This document shows, piece after piece, positions 9,010-17,312 of a stretch of DNA of 64,000 bases (positions are counted from its first letter, which is position 1; each line of letters begins with the position of its first letter). The notes under the pieces are model-generated. The model was not told the origin of the DNA and did not search any database. It worked only from the letters and a program-made list of their open reading frames with translations. The stretch is from an uncultured Methanobrevibacter sp. (GTDB taxonomy: Archaea > Methanobacteriota > Methanobacteria > Methanobacteriales > Methanobacteriaceae), in the NCBI RefSeq assembly GCF_902771435.1, contig NZ_CACXXB010000002.1:1-64000 (forward strand). Reading direction: 5' to 3'. Both the position numbers and the translations under genes were made by a program.

Positions 9010-11496
9010 TTGAATAGAAAATGTATATTTGCATTAACAATACTTTCTCTGATTTTTCTCTGCATGAATTGTGCAAGTGCAAATGATTTGAATGATACTG
9101 TCAGCTCTGATTTTGATGATTTGTCAATTCAAATCAATCATACAGATGAAAATCAGACCTTGAATCTGGATAAGGATTATACATTAACCGATGCATCAAA
9201 CAAACATATTGTCATTGAAAAGTCCATGACAATCGACGGCAATAATCACACAATCCAGGCGCCTGACCTGTCAAGGGTTTTCTTTATTAAGGCAGACAAT
9301 GTGGTTGTCAAAAACATTAATTTCATCAATTCAAACAAGGCCAATCTTGCCGGAGGAGTCATCTCCTGGTGGGGAAACAACGGAACATTGACAAACTGCA
9401 ATTTCACAAACAATTCCGCAATTTCAGGCGGAGGAGCAGTTCTCTGGAAAGGTAATGACGGAACCATAACCCGCTGTAATTTTGAAAATAATCGGGTAAA
9501 TTACGGCAAGGCAACAACATTGGTAGACGGCGAAGGCTTTGACCCCTCTCTGATTCACATTCAGATAGTCAATAGTGAAGGTGGAGCTATTTTCGTTTCC
9601 GGAAACAATATTCTAATTGATTATTGTAATTTTAACAGCAATAGGGCCACCCTGAATGGTGGGGCAATCACAATCAGCTGGGGGGAAAACGTTACAGTTT
9701 CAAACTCCAAGTTTAAGCGCAACATTGCGGGATATAACGGGGGAGCAATCGACTGGAACAGTAAAAATGCAACTTTAATCAATTCAACATTTGAAAATAA
9801 CTCTCTAAAAAATCTGTTCCTGAATACTGAAGCTATCATAATCAATTCTACATTTGACAGTAAAGATTCAATCGATTCATGGTATAATGCCACATATGTC
9901 AATGTGACATTCGCCGATATGGGCACCTTTGAAGACTTGTCATATTTAGTAAATGAAACTCCTGAAGGGAGCATATTGGTATTATATAAGGATTATGAAT
10001 ACATTAACGGTTCAAACAAAGGAATATTAGTCAACAAATCAATCACAATCGACGGTAATGGTCACACACTAAACGGAAACCATCTCTCAAGAATGTTCAA
10101 CATCACAGCAGGCAATGTTACTGTTAGAAACATTAATTTTGTAAATGGAAATGCATTCGGACGATATGGCGGAATTGCAGGTGGAGGAGCAATTTACTGG
10201 TCTGGATCAAATGGTATTGCTGAAAACTGCAGTTTCATAAACAATACAGGAAGTGGAATTGAAGATGATCCGTTTGACAAAGAAGAAACAATCGTTGATG
10301 AAAATGGAATGATAATTCATATTGTCCGAGTAAGGCCGATGGGAGCCAAAATCAATGAAGGCGGAGCAATAGTCTGGAACGGAACTAATGGAACTGTTTC
10401 AAATTGTATTTTCATGCGAAACGCTGTCGGATATCCGAATACTGGTGGTGCAATATGCTGGAGGGGAAATGACGGAAAAATCATTTCATCCGAGTTTTAC
10501 GAAAATGATGCATGGTGCGGATCTGCAATTGCATGGATTGGAGATAACGGAACAATTTTATCTTCAACAGTAGCCAACAGCACATTTTTTGATGGTGGAA
10601 TCTACTGGTTTGGAAACAATGGTACAGTCAAAAACTCAATTTTGCTTGGAAATGGATTTAGAGCTGCATTGGGGCCATTCGCTGCTAATGTCAATGCAGA
10701 CTATAACTTCTGGGGAGACACTCTGGATAATCCGAATCATGAATCCAAAATAGACAGTGTCACAAAATGGTTGGTTATGAAATTCACACACAATGGGGAA
10801 CTGGTTAAAAAAGGCCAAAGGATAGTTATCAAATATGACATTACAAATCTGGTAGATAAAGATGGAAATGTGTCTGTATATGATGTTTTTATTGATAAGT
10901 CAGGCCAGCTGGTCTATACTGCACAAAAAACAGGATATTTGAATATTACACTGATTAATGGTAATGTTCATGTCACTGTTGACTCCAAAGATAAAATCAC
11001 TTCAAAAGACCTGAAAAGCTATTATAAAAGTAAAACTGCATATAAGGTTAAGGTCAGTGATTTTACAGGTAAGGTGATAGGTAAATACGTCAAATTCACA
11101 GTTAAAGGTAAAGATTATAAAGTCAAAACAGATAATAAAGGTGTTGCAACTTTAAAAGTCAACTTAAAACCAGGTAAATATCTAATTACCAGTTCCTTTG
11201 GCAGTGCTAAAGTTAAAAACAGGATAACTATCAAGAATACATTAATCACTAAAAATGTTAATGTCAAAGTTAAAAAATCAGCTAAATTTAAAGTAAAAGT
11301 CCTTAATTCAAAAGGTAAAGCTTTTGCAAAAAAATTAGTTAAAATTAAATTTAAAGGTAAATCATATAAACTAAAGACTAATAAAAATGGAATAGCTACT
11401 TTTAAAATTCCTAAGAATTTAAAGGTTGGAAAATATATTATAAGAACTAGCCATAATGGTCTGTCAAATAAAAATAAGATTATAGTTAGAAAATAA
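9010..11496 (+). CDS. Adhesin-like protein with two beta-helix blocks and Ig-like tail
   Basis: This 828-residue secreted protein starts at TTG 9010, eight bases after a GGAGG site. The signal peptide runs through FALTILSLIFLCMNCASA. Two homologous beta-helix blocks follow, about residues 50-290 and 310-590. Each starts with LxKDYxxxxxSNKxIxxxKSxTIDGNxHTL and contains GGGAIxWxGxNGT repeats, so the gene probably arose by internal duplication. A NADYNFWGD motif closes the second block. The last 170 residues are two lysine-rich Ig-like modules ending in NKNKIIVRK. There is no membrane anchor. The C-terminal modules are clearly paralogous to those ending at 8162 and 12878. It is probably a wall-associated adhesin; the ligand is unknown. 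Confidence 0.85.
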   Translation: MNRKCIFALTILSLIFLCMNCASANDLNDTVSSDFDDLSIQINHTDENQTLNLDKDYTLTDASNKHIVIEKSMTIDGNNHTIQAPDLSRVFFIKADNVVVKNINFINSNKANLAGGVISWWGNNGTLTNCNFTNNSAISGGGAVLWKGNDGTITRCNFENNRVNYGKATTLVDGEGFDPSLIHIQIVNSEGGAIFVSGNNILIDYCNFNSNRATLNGGAITISWGENVTVSNSKFKRNIAGYNGGAIDWNSKNATLINSTFENNSLKNLFLNTEAIIINSTFDSKDSIDSWYNATYVNVTFADMGTFEDLSYLVNETPEGSILVLYKDYEYINGSNKGILVNKSITIDGNGHTLNGNHLSRMFNITAGNVTVRNINFVNGNAFGRYGGIAGGGAIYWSGSNGIAENCSFINNTGSGIEDDPFDKEETIVDENGMIIHIVRVRPMGAKINEGGAIVWNGTNGTVSNCIFMRNAVGYPNTGGAICWRGNDGKIISSEFYENDAWCGSAIAWIGDNGTILSSTVANSTFFDGGIYWFGNNGTVKNSILLGNGFRAALGPFAANVNADYNFWGDTLDNPNHESKIDSVTKWLVMKFTHNGELVKKGQRIVIKYDITNLVDKDGNVSVYDVFIDKSGQLVYTAQKTGYLNITLINGNVHVTVDSKDKITSKDLKSYYKSKTAYKVKVSDFTGKVIGKYVKFTVKGKDYKVKTDNKGVATLKVNLKPGKYLITSSFGSAKVKNRITIKNTLITKNVNVKVKKSAKFKVKVLNSKGKAFAKKLVKIKFKGKSYKLKTNKNGIATFKIPKNLKVGKYIIRTSHNGLSNKNKIIVRK

Positions 11497-11613
11497 TTAT
11501 AATATTTTCTTTTTTTAAATAGGAATCCCAATTTTTCCAATAAATCTATAAATTTTCCAAAAGATTTATAATAACATATAACTAACATTTAAATTAAAGG
11601 AGGATATTAAAAA

Positions 11614-12878
11614 ATGAAATTTAATCGCATATTATTAATTTCAATGGTTATTATTTCATTACTAGCTATCGGAGCGGTAAGTGCATCAGAAAATGCATCT
11701 GATGTTATTAAAACTTCTGACGTTAATGATGTAGTGACTGTTGAAAATGATGTTGCTACTTTTGATAATTTATCTAAAGAAATTGAAAATGAACAGGTCG
11801 ATTTAAGTGAAAATGAACCTACTGAAGTAAGCGAAAGCGAATCCGCTCTTTTAAGTCAAAGTAATCCTGTTGTTGTAAATGTTGCAGACGATGGAATTAA
11901 TAAGGATGATTCATTATCCGATGGTTTTGACTTAAGTGGTCTCTTTGGAGGTAATAGTACTTTTGATTTAGGTGCTCTTTTCGGTAATGGTACTGGTTTG
12001 AATTTAACTGATTTTGATTTTGGTGCTCTTTTCGGTAATGGTACTGGTTTGAATTTAACTGATTTTGATATTTTGATTTTGGTGCTCTTTTCGGTAATGG
12101 TACTGGTTTGAATTTAACTGATTTTGATTTTGGTGCTCTTTTTGGTAATGGTACTGGTTTGAATTTAACTGATTTTGATTTAAGCGGTCTCTTTGGCGGT
12201 AATGGTACTGGTTTGAATTTAACTGATCTTATTGGTAATCTTTTCGGTGGAAATGGTACTAACGCTACATTTGATTGGAGTAGCATCTTCGGAGGCAATA
12301 CTACCGGAAACAACACTAATACATCTTCCTTTGACATGTCTGGAATAATTGATATGATCACCGGTAAAAAAGATTCCATCAACAGTACTGATTTGACCAC
12401 TTATTACGCTAAAAAAACCAATTTCAAAGTTACTGTTATGTCTGGAGATAAACCATTAACCAGCGGTAGTGTTGTATTTACAATTAACAATAAAGAGTAT
12501 GCTTCTAAAATTGGAAGTGATGGTGTTGCAACTTTAAGCCAAAAATTAAAACCAGGAACATATTTCATTACAACTGAATATGCTCAGACTATTGTAAAAA
12601 ACAAAATTGTAATTAAAAAATCCATCATTACCAAAAACGTATCCAAAAAATTCAAGAAAGCAGGTAAATTTACTGTTAAAGTTTTAAATACAAAAGGTAA
12701 AGCGCACGCTAAACAAACAGTAAAAATCAAATTAAAAGGCAAAACCTACACTGCTAAAACTAACAAAAAAGGTATTGCTACTTTTAAATTACCTAAAAAC
12801 TTGAAAGTTGGAAAATACACTATTAAAACTACCTGTAAAGGTTTAACAATATCCAATAAACTTACTGTTAAAAAATAA
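11614..12878 (+). pseudogene. Adhesin-like gene split by an 8-bp duplication in a 51-bp repeat
   Basis: The first part (ATG 11614, after AAAGGAGGA) encodes a signal peptide (LLISMVIISLLAIGAVSA), an acidic region and FGALFGNGTGLNLTDFD repeats, then stops at 12111 after an out-of-frame hydrophobic tail (ILILVLFSVMVLV). The same repeats resume in another frame and run to 12878 through two lysine-rich Ig-like modules ending in SNKLTVKK. Removing the second copy of the exact duplication ATTTTGAT (12062-12069, 12070-12077) restores one 418-residue frame. The downstream part has an in-frame TTG at 12108 but no signal peptide of its own. It could be a true pseudogene, a phase-variable gene caught in the off state, or an assembly error in a repeat. 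The intact protein would be a small secreted adhesin-like protein. Confidence 0.8.
11971..12182 (+). repeat. Tandem 51-bp repeat (17-residue unit) in adhesin gene
   Basis: Copies of a 51-bp unit start at 11971, 12022, 12081 and 12132 (anchored on GGTGCTCTT) and encode FGALFGNGTGLNLTDFD. The spacing is 51, 59 and 51 bp; the 59-bp unit carries the frameshifting 8-bp duplication. Diverged copies continue downstream (LSGLFGGNGTGLNLTD). The copies are nearly identical at DNA level, which suggests recent expansion. Confidence 0.9.
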
Positions 12879-13224
12879 GTAAATTTATTTTTTAACTATT
12901 TTTTCTTTTTTTTAAACCAAACTATACATCATCGCACATGGCTATTGTAATTTTAACGAGTGGTTAATTATAATGAAATGGCGCTAGGTTTAAATGAAAC
13001 TAAATCAGAAAACAAGGCGTATTTTTAACCATTTTTTTTATTATTTGATATGTTTCTAAAAACCAATTGGCAAGTTTCAGAGATTTCAATACCTGGTTTT
13101 TGGTTATGTATTAATCGGTTGGTTTTTAGTGTTATACAAATCCAAATTAATTTCTTTTTTTCATAACTTATTTAATACATTAAATTAAAAATAATTATTA
13201 AATAAAAATTTATGGTGATAATTT
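12879..13224. other. Intergenic stretch with an 11-bp inverted repeat
   Basis: No gene is visible in these 346 bases. CTAAAAACCAA (13056-13066) recurs as its exact reverse complement at 13119-13129, and a related AAAACCAGG-type copy lies between them on the minus strand. A T-tract near 12900 may terminate the adhesin gene. AT-rich promoter-like sequence with a GGTGATAA ribosome-binding site precedes galU. There are no target-site duplications and no transposase, so I do not call an insertion element. Confidence 0.5.
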
Positions 13225-14079
13225 ATGAAAGCTGTAATTCCAGCGGCAGGTTTCGGTACTAGATTTTTACCTGCCACCAAGGCACAGGCAAAGGAAATGT
13301 TGCCGGTTTATGATAAACCAACAATTCAATATGTTATTGAAGAGGCGGTAGCTTCAGGTATTGATGATATCTTAATTGTTACAGGTAGAAATAAGAGGTC
13401 CATCGAGGATCACTTTGACAAGTCATTTGAACTTGAACAAACCCTGCAAAGTGCAGGAAAGGATGACCGTTTAAGGCAGGTTCGTGCAATCACTGATTTG
13501 GCAGACATCTGCTATGTCAGACAAAAGGAACAGAAGGGACTTGGCGATGCGATTTACTGTGCTAAAAAGCACATCGGCGGTGAGCCATTTGCTGTTCTTT
13601 TGGGAGATTCAATTACAAAAGGCCCAACTCCATGCACTAAACAGCTGATTGATGTTTATGAGAAATATGACTCATCTGCAATTTCTCTTGAAGCGGTTCC
13701 AAAAGAAAAAGTGGAAAGATACGGTATCATTAAAGGAACTGAAGTTGAACCAAATGTCTATAACATTGAAAAACTTGTAGAAAAACCTCTGGCTCATCAG
13801 GCACCATCCAATCTGGCTATAATGGGCCGTTATGTATTGGCACCTGAAATTTTCGATAAGATTGATGAGACAGAACCCGGTGTCGGCGGTGAAATCCAGC
13901 TTACAGATGCCCTTCAGAAACTTGATTCAATTTATGGCGTAACCTTTGAAGGAAAAACATACGATATAGGAAACCGTTTCGAATGGCTTAAAACTTCAAT
14001 CGAATTTGCAATGGATGATGTGGAATCCAAAGATGCACTGATTGAATATATGAAGGAAATTATTAAGGAAAACGAATAG
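13225..14079 (+). CDS. galU: UTP--glucose-1-phosphate uridylyltransferase
   Basis: GalU makes UDP-glucose from UTP and glucose-1-phosphate for surface polysaccharide and glycan synthesis. The 284-residue protein has the nucleotidyltransferase start KAVIPAAGFGTRFLPATKA and the following KEMLP, the conserved YVRQKEQKGLGDAI and LLGDS segments, the VEKP motif (about residue 190) and GVGGEIQLTDA. Length is normal for bacterial and archaeal GalU. GGTGATAATTT just before ATG 13225 serves as ribosome-binding site. A galE gene lies further along at 52.0 kb, so the UDP-glucose to UDP-galactose route is encoded in this window but not as one operon. Confidence 0.95.
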   Translation: MKAVIPAAGFGTRFLPATKAQAKEMLPVYDKPTIQYVIEEAVASGIDDILIVTGRNKRSIEDHFDKSFELEQTLQSAGKDDRLRQVRAITDLADICYVRQKEQKGLGDAIYCAKKHIGGEPFAVLLGDSITKGPTPCTKQLIDVYEKYDSSAISLEAVPKEKVERYGIIKGTEVEPNVYNIEKLVEKPLAHQAPSNLAIMGRYVLAPEIFDKIDETEPGVGGEIQLTDALQKLDSIYGVTFEGKTYDIGNRFEWLKTSIEFAMDDVESKDALIEYMKEIIKENE

Positions 14080-14118
14080 GTTATTTTATTCAGATAACCT
14101 TTCAAAACTTTTTTTGAT
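14078..14118 (+). terminator. Terminator hairpin after galU
   Basis: AGGTTAT (14078-14084) and ATAACCT (14094-14100) form a 7-bp stem overlapping the galU stop codon, followed by a T-rich run ending near 14116. Confidence 0.55.
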
Positions 14119-14121
14119 ACT

Positions 14122-15345
14122 ATGCAAAATCGATTAATCAAAAAGACTGGTGATGAAATATCTCCGTTGGGCTTTGGAGCCATGAGGCTGCCGCTGAAGA
14201 ACGGTAAGGTTGATCGAGAACTTGCACGTAAACAAATATATCATGCAATTGATAATGGAATTAATTTTATAGACACTGCCTATCTTTACGGCGACAGTGA
14301 GACATTTTTGGGAGAAATCCTGCAGGGGGATTATAGGGATAAGGTTAAATTATGCACTAAACTTCCTGCCATCAACATCAGAAAATATGAAGATATGGAA
14401 AATATTCTTGATGAGCAGTTAAAGCGCCTTCAAAGGGATTCTATTGATTATTATCTGATTCATGCCGTTGATTTGAAGACCATAAACAGGCTTTTGAAAA
14501 GGGACCTTCTTAAGTTCATAAGCAAAGCCAAGGCAGACGGCAAGATAAAGCATGTTGGATTTTCATATCATGGTCCCAAAGAGGAATTCGAACTGCTTGT
14601 TGACGGATATGACTGGGATGTTGTAATGGTTCAGTATAACTATTTTGATGACAATGTTCAGGCAAGTACTGAAGGCATAGAATATGCCGCATCAAAAGGA
14701 ATAGGAATTTTTGTAATGGAACCTTTAAAGGGAGGCATTCTTGCAGGTAAGATGCCTAGTGAAGCTGAAGAGGTATTCAGAAAGGCAAATCCAAATAAAA
14801 GCAATGCCCAATGGGCTCTTGAGTGGGTTTTGAATAACAGAAATGTCACATGTGTTCTGTCAGGGATGAATTCGTTTGAACAGATTGATGAAAATATAGC
14901 TATTGCAGAAAAAACCACTCCGCTTTCCTTGAGTTTTGAGGAAATGGAAACAATAGAATATGTTAAAAGGGTGATTAGAAATTCATTGAAGATTAACTGT
15001 TCAACATGCGGGTACTGCATGCCGTGTCCTCAGGGAGTCAACATTCCGGAATGCATGAAGATTTACAATGAGAAGTATCTGTTTGAACATAAGGGTTTAT
15101 TCAATCAGTCTTTCATGGATTATTATCAGTATGTTGGGGGGATTATGGGAAATGAAGGCAATGCCGGAAAGTGCAACGGCTGCGGCAAGTGTTTAAGAAA
15201 ATGCCCTCAAAAATTGGATATTATAGAAGAACTTAAAAAAGTTAAAAAAGAGTTTGAATTTCCGGGAATGAAATATGGCTTGATATTCGTTAGAGTTATT
15301 GGTTTTCCAGTTTACCGAACTGTTGTAAAACTTTTGAATCGCTAA
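14122..15345 (+). CDS. Aldo/keto reductase with C-terminal 4Fe-4S ferredoxin-type region
   Basis: This 407-residue cytosolic protein has an aldo/keto reductase TIM barrel over residues 1-285. Visible motifs are LGFGAMRLP, GINFIDTAYLYGDSE with the catalytic Asp and Tyr, a Lys in CTKLP and YLIHAVD with its His. The C-terminal part holds two cysteine clusters, CSTCGYCMPCPQG and CNGCGKCLRKCPQ, that should bind iron-sulfur centres. This fusion is common in anaerobes and methanogens. The real substrate is unknown; electron transfer between ferredoxin and a carbonyl is a reasonable inference. The start follows the galU terminator directly with no Shine-Dalgarno, so the transcript may be leaderless. 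Confidence 0.9.
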   Translation: MQNRLIKKTGDEISPLGFGAMRLPLKNGKVDRELARKQIYHAIDNGINFIDTAYLYGDSETFLGEILQGDYRDKVKLCTKLPAINIRKYEDMENILDEQLKRLQRDSIDYYLIHAVDLKTINRLLKRDLLKFISKAKADGKIKHVGFSYHGPKEEFELLVDGYDWDVVMVQYNYFDDNVQASTEGIEYAASKGIGIFVMEPLKGGILAGKMPSEAEEVFRKANPNKSNAQWALEWVLNNRNVTCVLSGMNSFEQIDENIAIAEKTTPLSLSFEEMETIEYVKRVIRNSLKINCSTCGYCMPCPQGVNIPECMKIYNEKYLFEHKGLFNQSFMDYYQYVGGIMGNEGNAGKCNGCGKCLRKCPQKLDIIEELKKVKKEFEFPGMKYGLIFVRVIGFPVYRTVVKLLNR

Positions 15346-15509
15346 TTTTTTCTTATTCTGTCAGTTATATCTTCCCATTCCTGAGATTTTACAACATCAA
15401 ATGAATCTCTCCATACTTTTTGGCGGACAATATCTGATATTTCAGTATAAACTCCATTATTTCTCTTTTTTAAAAATAGGTCATAGTAGTCATATGGCAA
15501 TCTAATCAC
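15342..15509 (-). CDS. Small 55-residue protein, possible ribbon-helix-helix type
   Basis: The minus-strand frame from GTG 15509 to TAG 15342 encodes 55 residues: a start VIRLPYDYYDLFLKKRNNG, then YTEISDIVRQKVWRDSF, ending ITDRIRKN. The spacing of hydrophobic residues and the GVYTEISDIVRQKV stretch resemble the helix-turn-helix of ribbon-helix-helix regulators, but this is only by eye. Its stop overlaps the stop of the convergent aldo/keto reductase. The start is uncertain because no good ribosome-binding site precedes the GTG; TTG 15500 is an alternative. The amino-acid mix looks protein-like and unlike a random frame. It could be a real small gene or a remnant of a longer one. Confidence 0.45.
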   Translation of the reverse strand: MIRLPYDYYDLFLKKRNNGVYTEISDIVRQKVWRDSFDVVKSQEWEDITDRIRKN

Positions 15510-15671
15510 TTCAAATATTAATTTAATAGATAATTTTGCCTATTTTGATATTTAAGGCTTGTTGAAGCCATTTTGTAAAATTGTTGTCACTTAACCATCT
15601 TATTTAAAGTTTTCGGTAATTCTATAAGATTATATACTAAAAAAATAGAAATATTAACCAAGGTGAAATTA

Positions 15672-15881
15672 ATGAAACTTGAAGAATTATTGGCTCCATG
15701 TCCAAAATGCGGTTCACAGGATAAAGTGGCCAAAAGAAAATTATTAGACAACCATAGGGCACATGCAGAAATGGAAGCAGTAAAATGCTCTGAATGCGGT
15801 TACATTTTCTTTGTAAACGATGATATGGATGAAGATGAGAAAAAACAGCTGTTAAGAGAATTAAATAAAGTTCATGGATAA
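15672..15881 (+). CDS. Small Cys-rich (zinc-ribbon-like) protein next to radical SAM enzyme
   Basis: This 69-residue protein starts at ATG 15672, behind AAGGTGA (15660-15666); the longer frame from GTG 15663 would start inside that site. Two CxxC pairs (C10-C13 and C39-C42) bracket a basic, His-containing helix (KRKLLDNHRAHAEMEAVKC), and the end is acidic then helical. It overlaps the radical SAM gene by 8 bases, so the two are almost certainly co-translated. NCBI describes a Cys-rich peptide family of methanogens (TIGR04165, from memory) found beside this enzyme type; this gene or the 41-residue gene at 17018 may belong there. It could be a substrate of the enzyme or a metal-binding partner. 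Confidence 0.8.
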   Translation: MKLEELLAPCPKCGSQDKVAKRKLLDNHRAHAEMEAVKCSECGYIFFVNDDMDEDEKKQLLRELNKVHG

Positions 15882-17007
15882 AATGACATTTCATGTAATG
15901 ATTATTCCAACATTAAACTGTCCATCAAACTGCAAATACTGTTGGGGATCTGAAAATAAAAAGGAAATGATGGATTTGGAAATCATCGACCAGATTATTG
16001 ACTGGCTGGCTGATTTTAGAGATGATAAGGTTCACTTCACATTCCATGGTGGGGAACCTCTTCTTGCAGGCTATGATTTTTATGAATATGCTCTGGATAA
16101 GCTTTCAAAACTGGATAATTTTGAGGGATTTTCCCTTCAAAGCAATATCTGGCTTTTATCAGAAGAGCTGATTGACCTGTTTGTCAAATACAATGTTGTC
16201 GTAAGTACAAGCATTGACGGGCCAAAGGAAATCAATGACTATCAGAGAGGAGACGGATACTTTGACAGGACCATGGGCAGATATGAGCTTGCCAAAAGCA
16301 AAGGTCTGACAATCAACTTTGTTTTGACAGTCACTGATTACTCCAAGGATTTCTCAGATGAATTATATGAGTTTTTTAAAGGCGAACAGATGAGTCTGAA
16401 GATTCATGCAGCCCTTCCGTCACTTAGGGGAGACAATGCAGACCCTTGGGCACTTGACCAGGAAGAGCACGGCAAGCTGCTTGTCGATTGGCTGGACAAA
16501 TACCTTTATGACCTGGACAAGTTTGCCATAATGGATCTGGACCATATCTGCAAAAGCACACTCAGAAGAAGAGGAACTCTGTGTACATTTGCAGACTGTA
16601 TTGGAACAACACTGGCAGTTGGCTCTGACGGTTCAATCTATCCATGTTACAGATTTGTTGGAATGCCTGAATACGTTTTAGGTAATGTGGCTCAAAATCC
16701 AAGCTTTGATGATTTGAAAGAGTCTGATGCATGGGCGAAACTTCAGGAATTCAGGGACTTTGTTGATGAGGACTGTAAAAAATGCAGGCATAAGAAATAC
16801 TGTGAAGGGGGATGTCCTTATAATGCAATTGTGGCATATCAGACACCTCAGGCGGTAGACCCTCAATGTACTGCATATAAGATGATATTCGGTGAAGTTT
16901 CAAAAAGGATGAATAAGGAATTTGCCAAATCAGCCTTTGGAATGGGCGCACCAGCCCCTAGAAATGAAGGTGAACCGTTCAGCATTATGGATCTTGCAAT
17001 GAAATAG
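15874..17007 (+). CDS. Radical SAM/SPASM enzyme, putative peptide-modifying
   Basis: This 377-residue protein has the radical SAM cluster motif C16-x3-C20-x2-C23 (CPSNCKYC) at its N-terminus and the GGEPLLAG strand that contacts SAM. A C-terminal SPASM-type region carries C237, C242, the YPCYRF cysteine, then C301, C304, C310, C314 and C332, enough for two auxiliary 4Fe-4S clusters. Such enzymes (anSME, peptide maturases) use a 5'-deoxyadenosyl radical to alter protein or peptide side chains. The gene overlaps a Cys-rich protein gene and is followed 10 bp later by a 41-residue Cys-rich peptide gene. This looks like the methanogen family TIGR04083 (Mhun_1560 type, from memory), whose product is unknown. 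Confidence 0.85.
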   Translation: MDKMTFHVMIIPTLNCPSNCKYCWGSENKKEMMDLEIIDQIIDWLADFRDDKVHFTFHGGEPLLAGYDFYEYALDKLSKLDNFEGFSLQSNIWLLSEELIDLFVKYNVVVSTSIDGPKEINDYQRGDGYFDRTMGRYELAKSKGLTINFVLTVTDYSKDFSDELYEFFKGEQMSLKIHAALPSLRGDNADPWALDQEEHGKLLVDWLDKYLYDLDKFAIMDLDHICKSTLRRRGTLCTFADCIGTTLAVGSDGSIYPCYRFVGMPEYVLGNVAQNPSFDDLKESDAWAKLQEFRDFVDEDCKKCRHKKYCEGGCPYNAIVAYQTPQAVDPQCTAYKMIFGEVSKRMNKEFAKSAFGMGAPAPRNEGEPFSIMDLAMK

Positions 17008-17017
17008 GAGGTTAATT

Positions 17018-17143
17018 ATGATTTGTGATGACTGTGAATATTTGGAACTCAGAAATAAGTACAAGATTGTATGTAAAGTTCATGACCATCTTTTGTTGGA
17101 CGTAAAGGAATGTCAGAACTTTTTGCCGAAAAAGGAAGAATAG
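17018..17143 (+). CDS. 41-residue Cys/His-rich peptide, candidate radical SAM substrate
   Basis: ATG 17018 follows a strong AGGAGGTT site (17006-17013) and lies 10 bp after the radical SAM gene. The peptide starts MICDDCEYLELRNKYK, continues IVCKVHDHLLLDVKECQNF and ends LPKKEE. It has Cys at 3, 6, 19 and 32 and His at 22 and 24. The C-x2-C ... C-x2-H-x-H ... C pattern could bind a metal, or the cysteines could be crosslinked or modified by the neighbouring enzyme. It has no signal peptide and no double-glycine leader. The excellent ribosome-binding site and operon position support a real gene. The function is not known. Confidence 0.75.
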   Translation: MICDDCEYLELRNKYKIVCKVHDHLLLDVKECQNFLPKKEE

Positions 17144-17312
17144 ATACATAATTTCTATTCTAATTATTTTTTTTTACTTTAACTAGATTATAAGATTCGT
17201 TTTTCTATTTTTTAAGCCTAACTCCTAACGTTAATGTTGCAATTAAATATAACGTCAAATATGTTAAGGAAAGTTTGAAAATGCAAAAGATATTTCACGC
17301 TATTTTTTCTCA

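Noticed and set aside
11897..12400. 167-residue minus-strand frame in the adhesin repeat region
   Set aside because: It is the mirror of the tandem repeat, producing monotonous PLPPKR and KSKSVKFKPV sequence; it has no ribosome-binding site and no promoter.
13056..13129. Insertion-sequence ends
   Set aside because: Inverted 11-bp repeats are 52 bp apart with no transposase, no target duplication and no other copies seen in the window.
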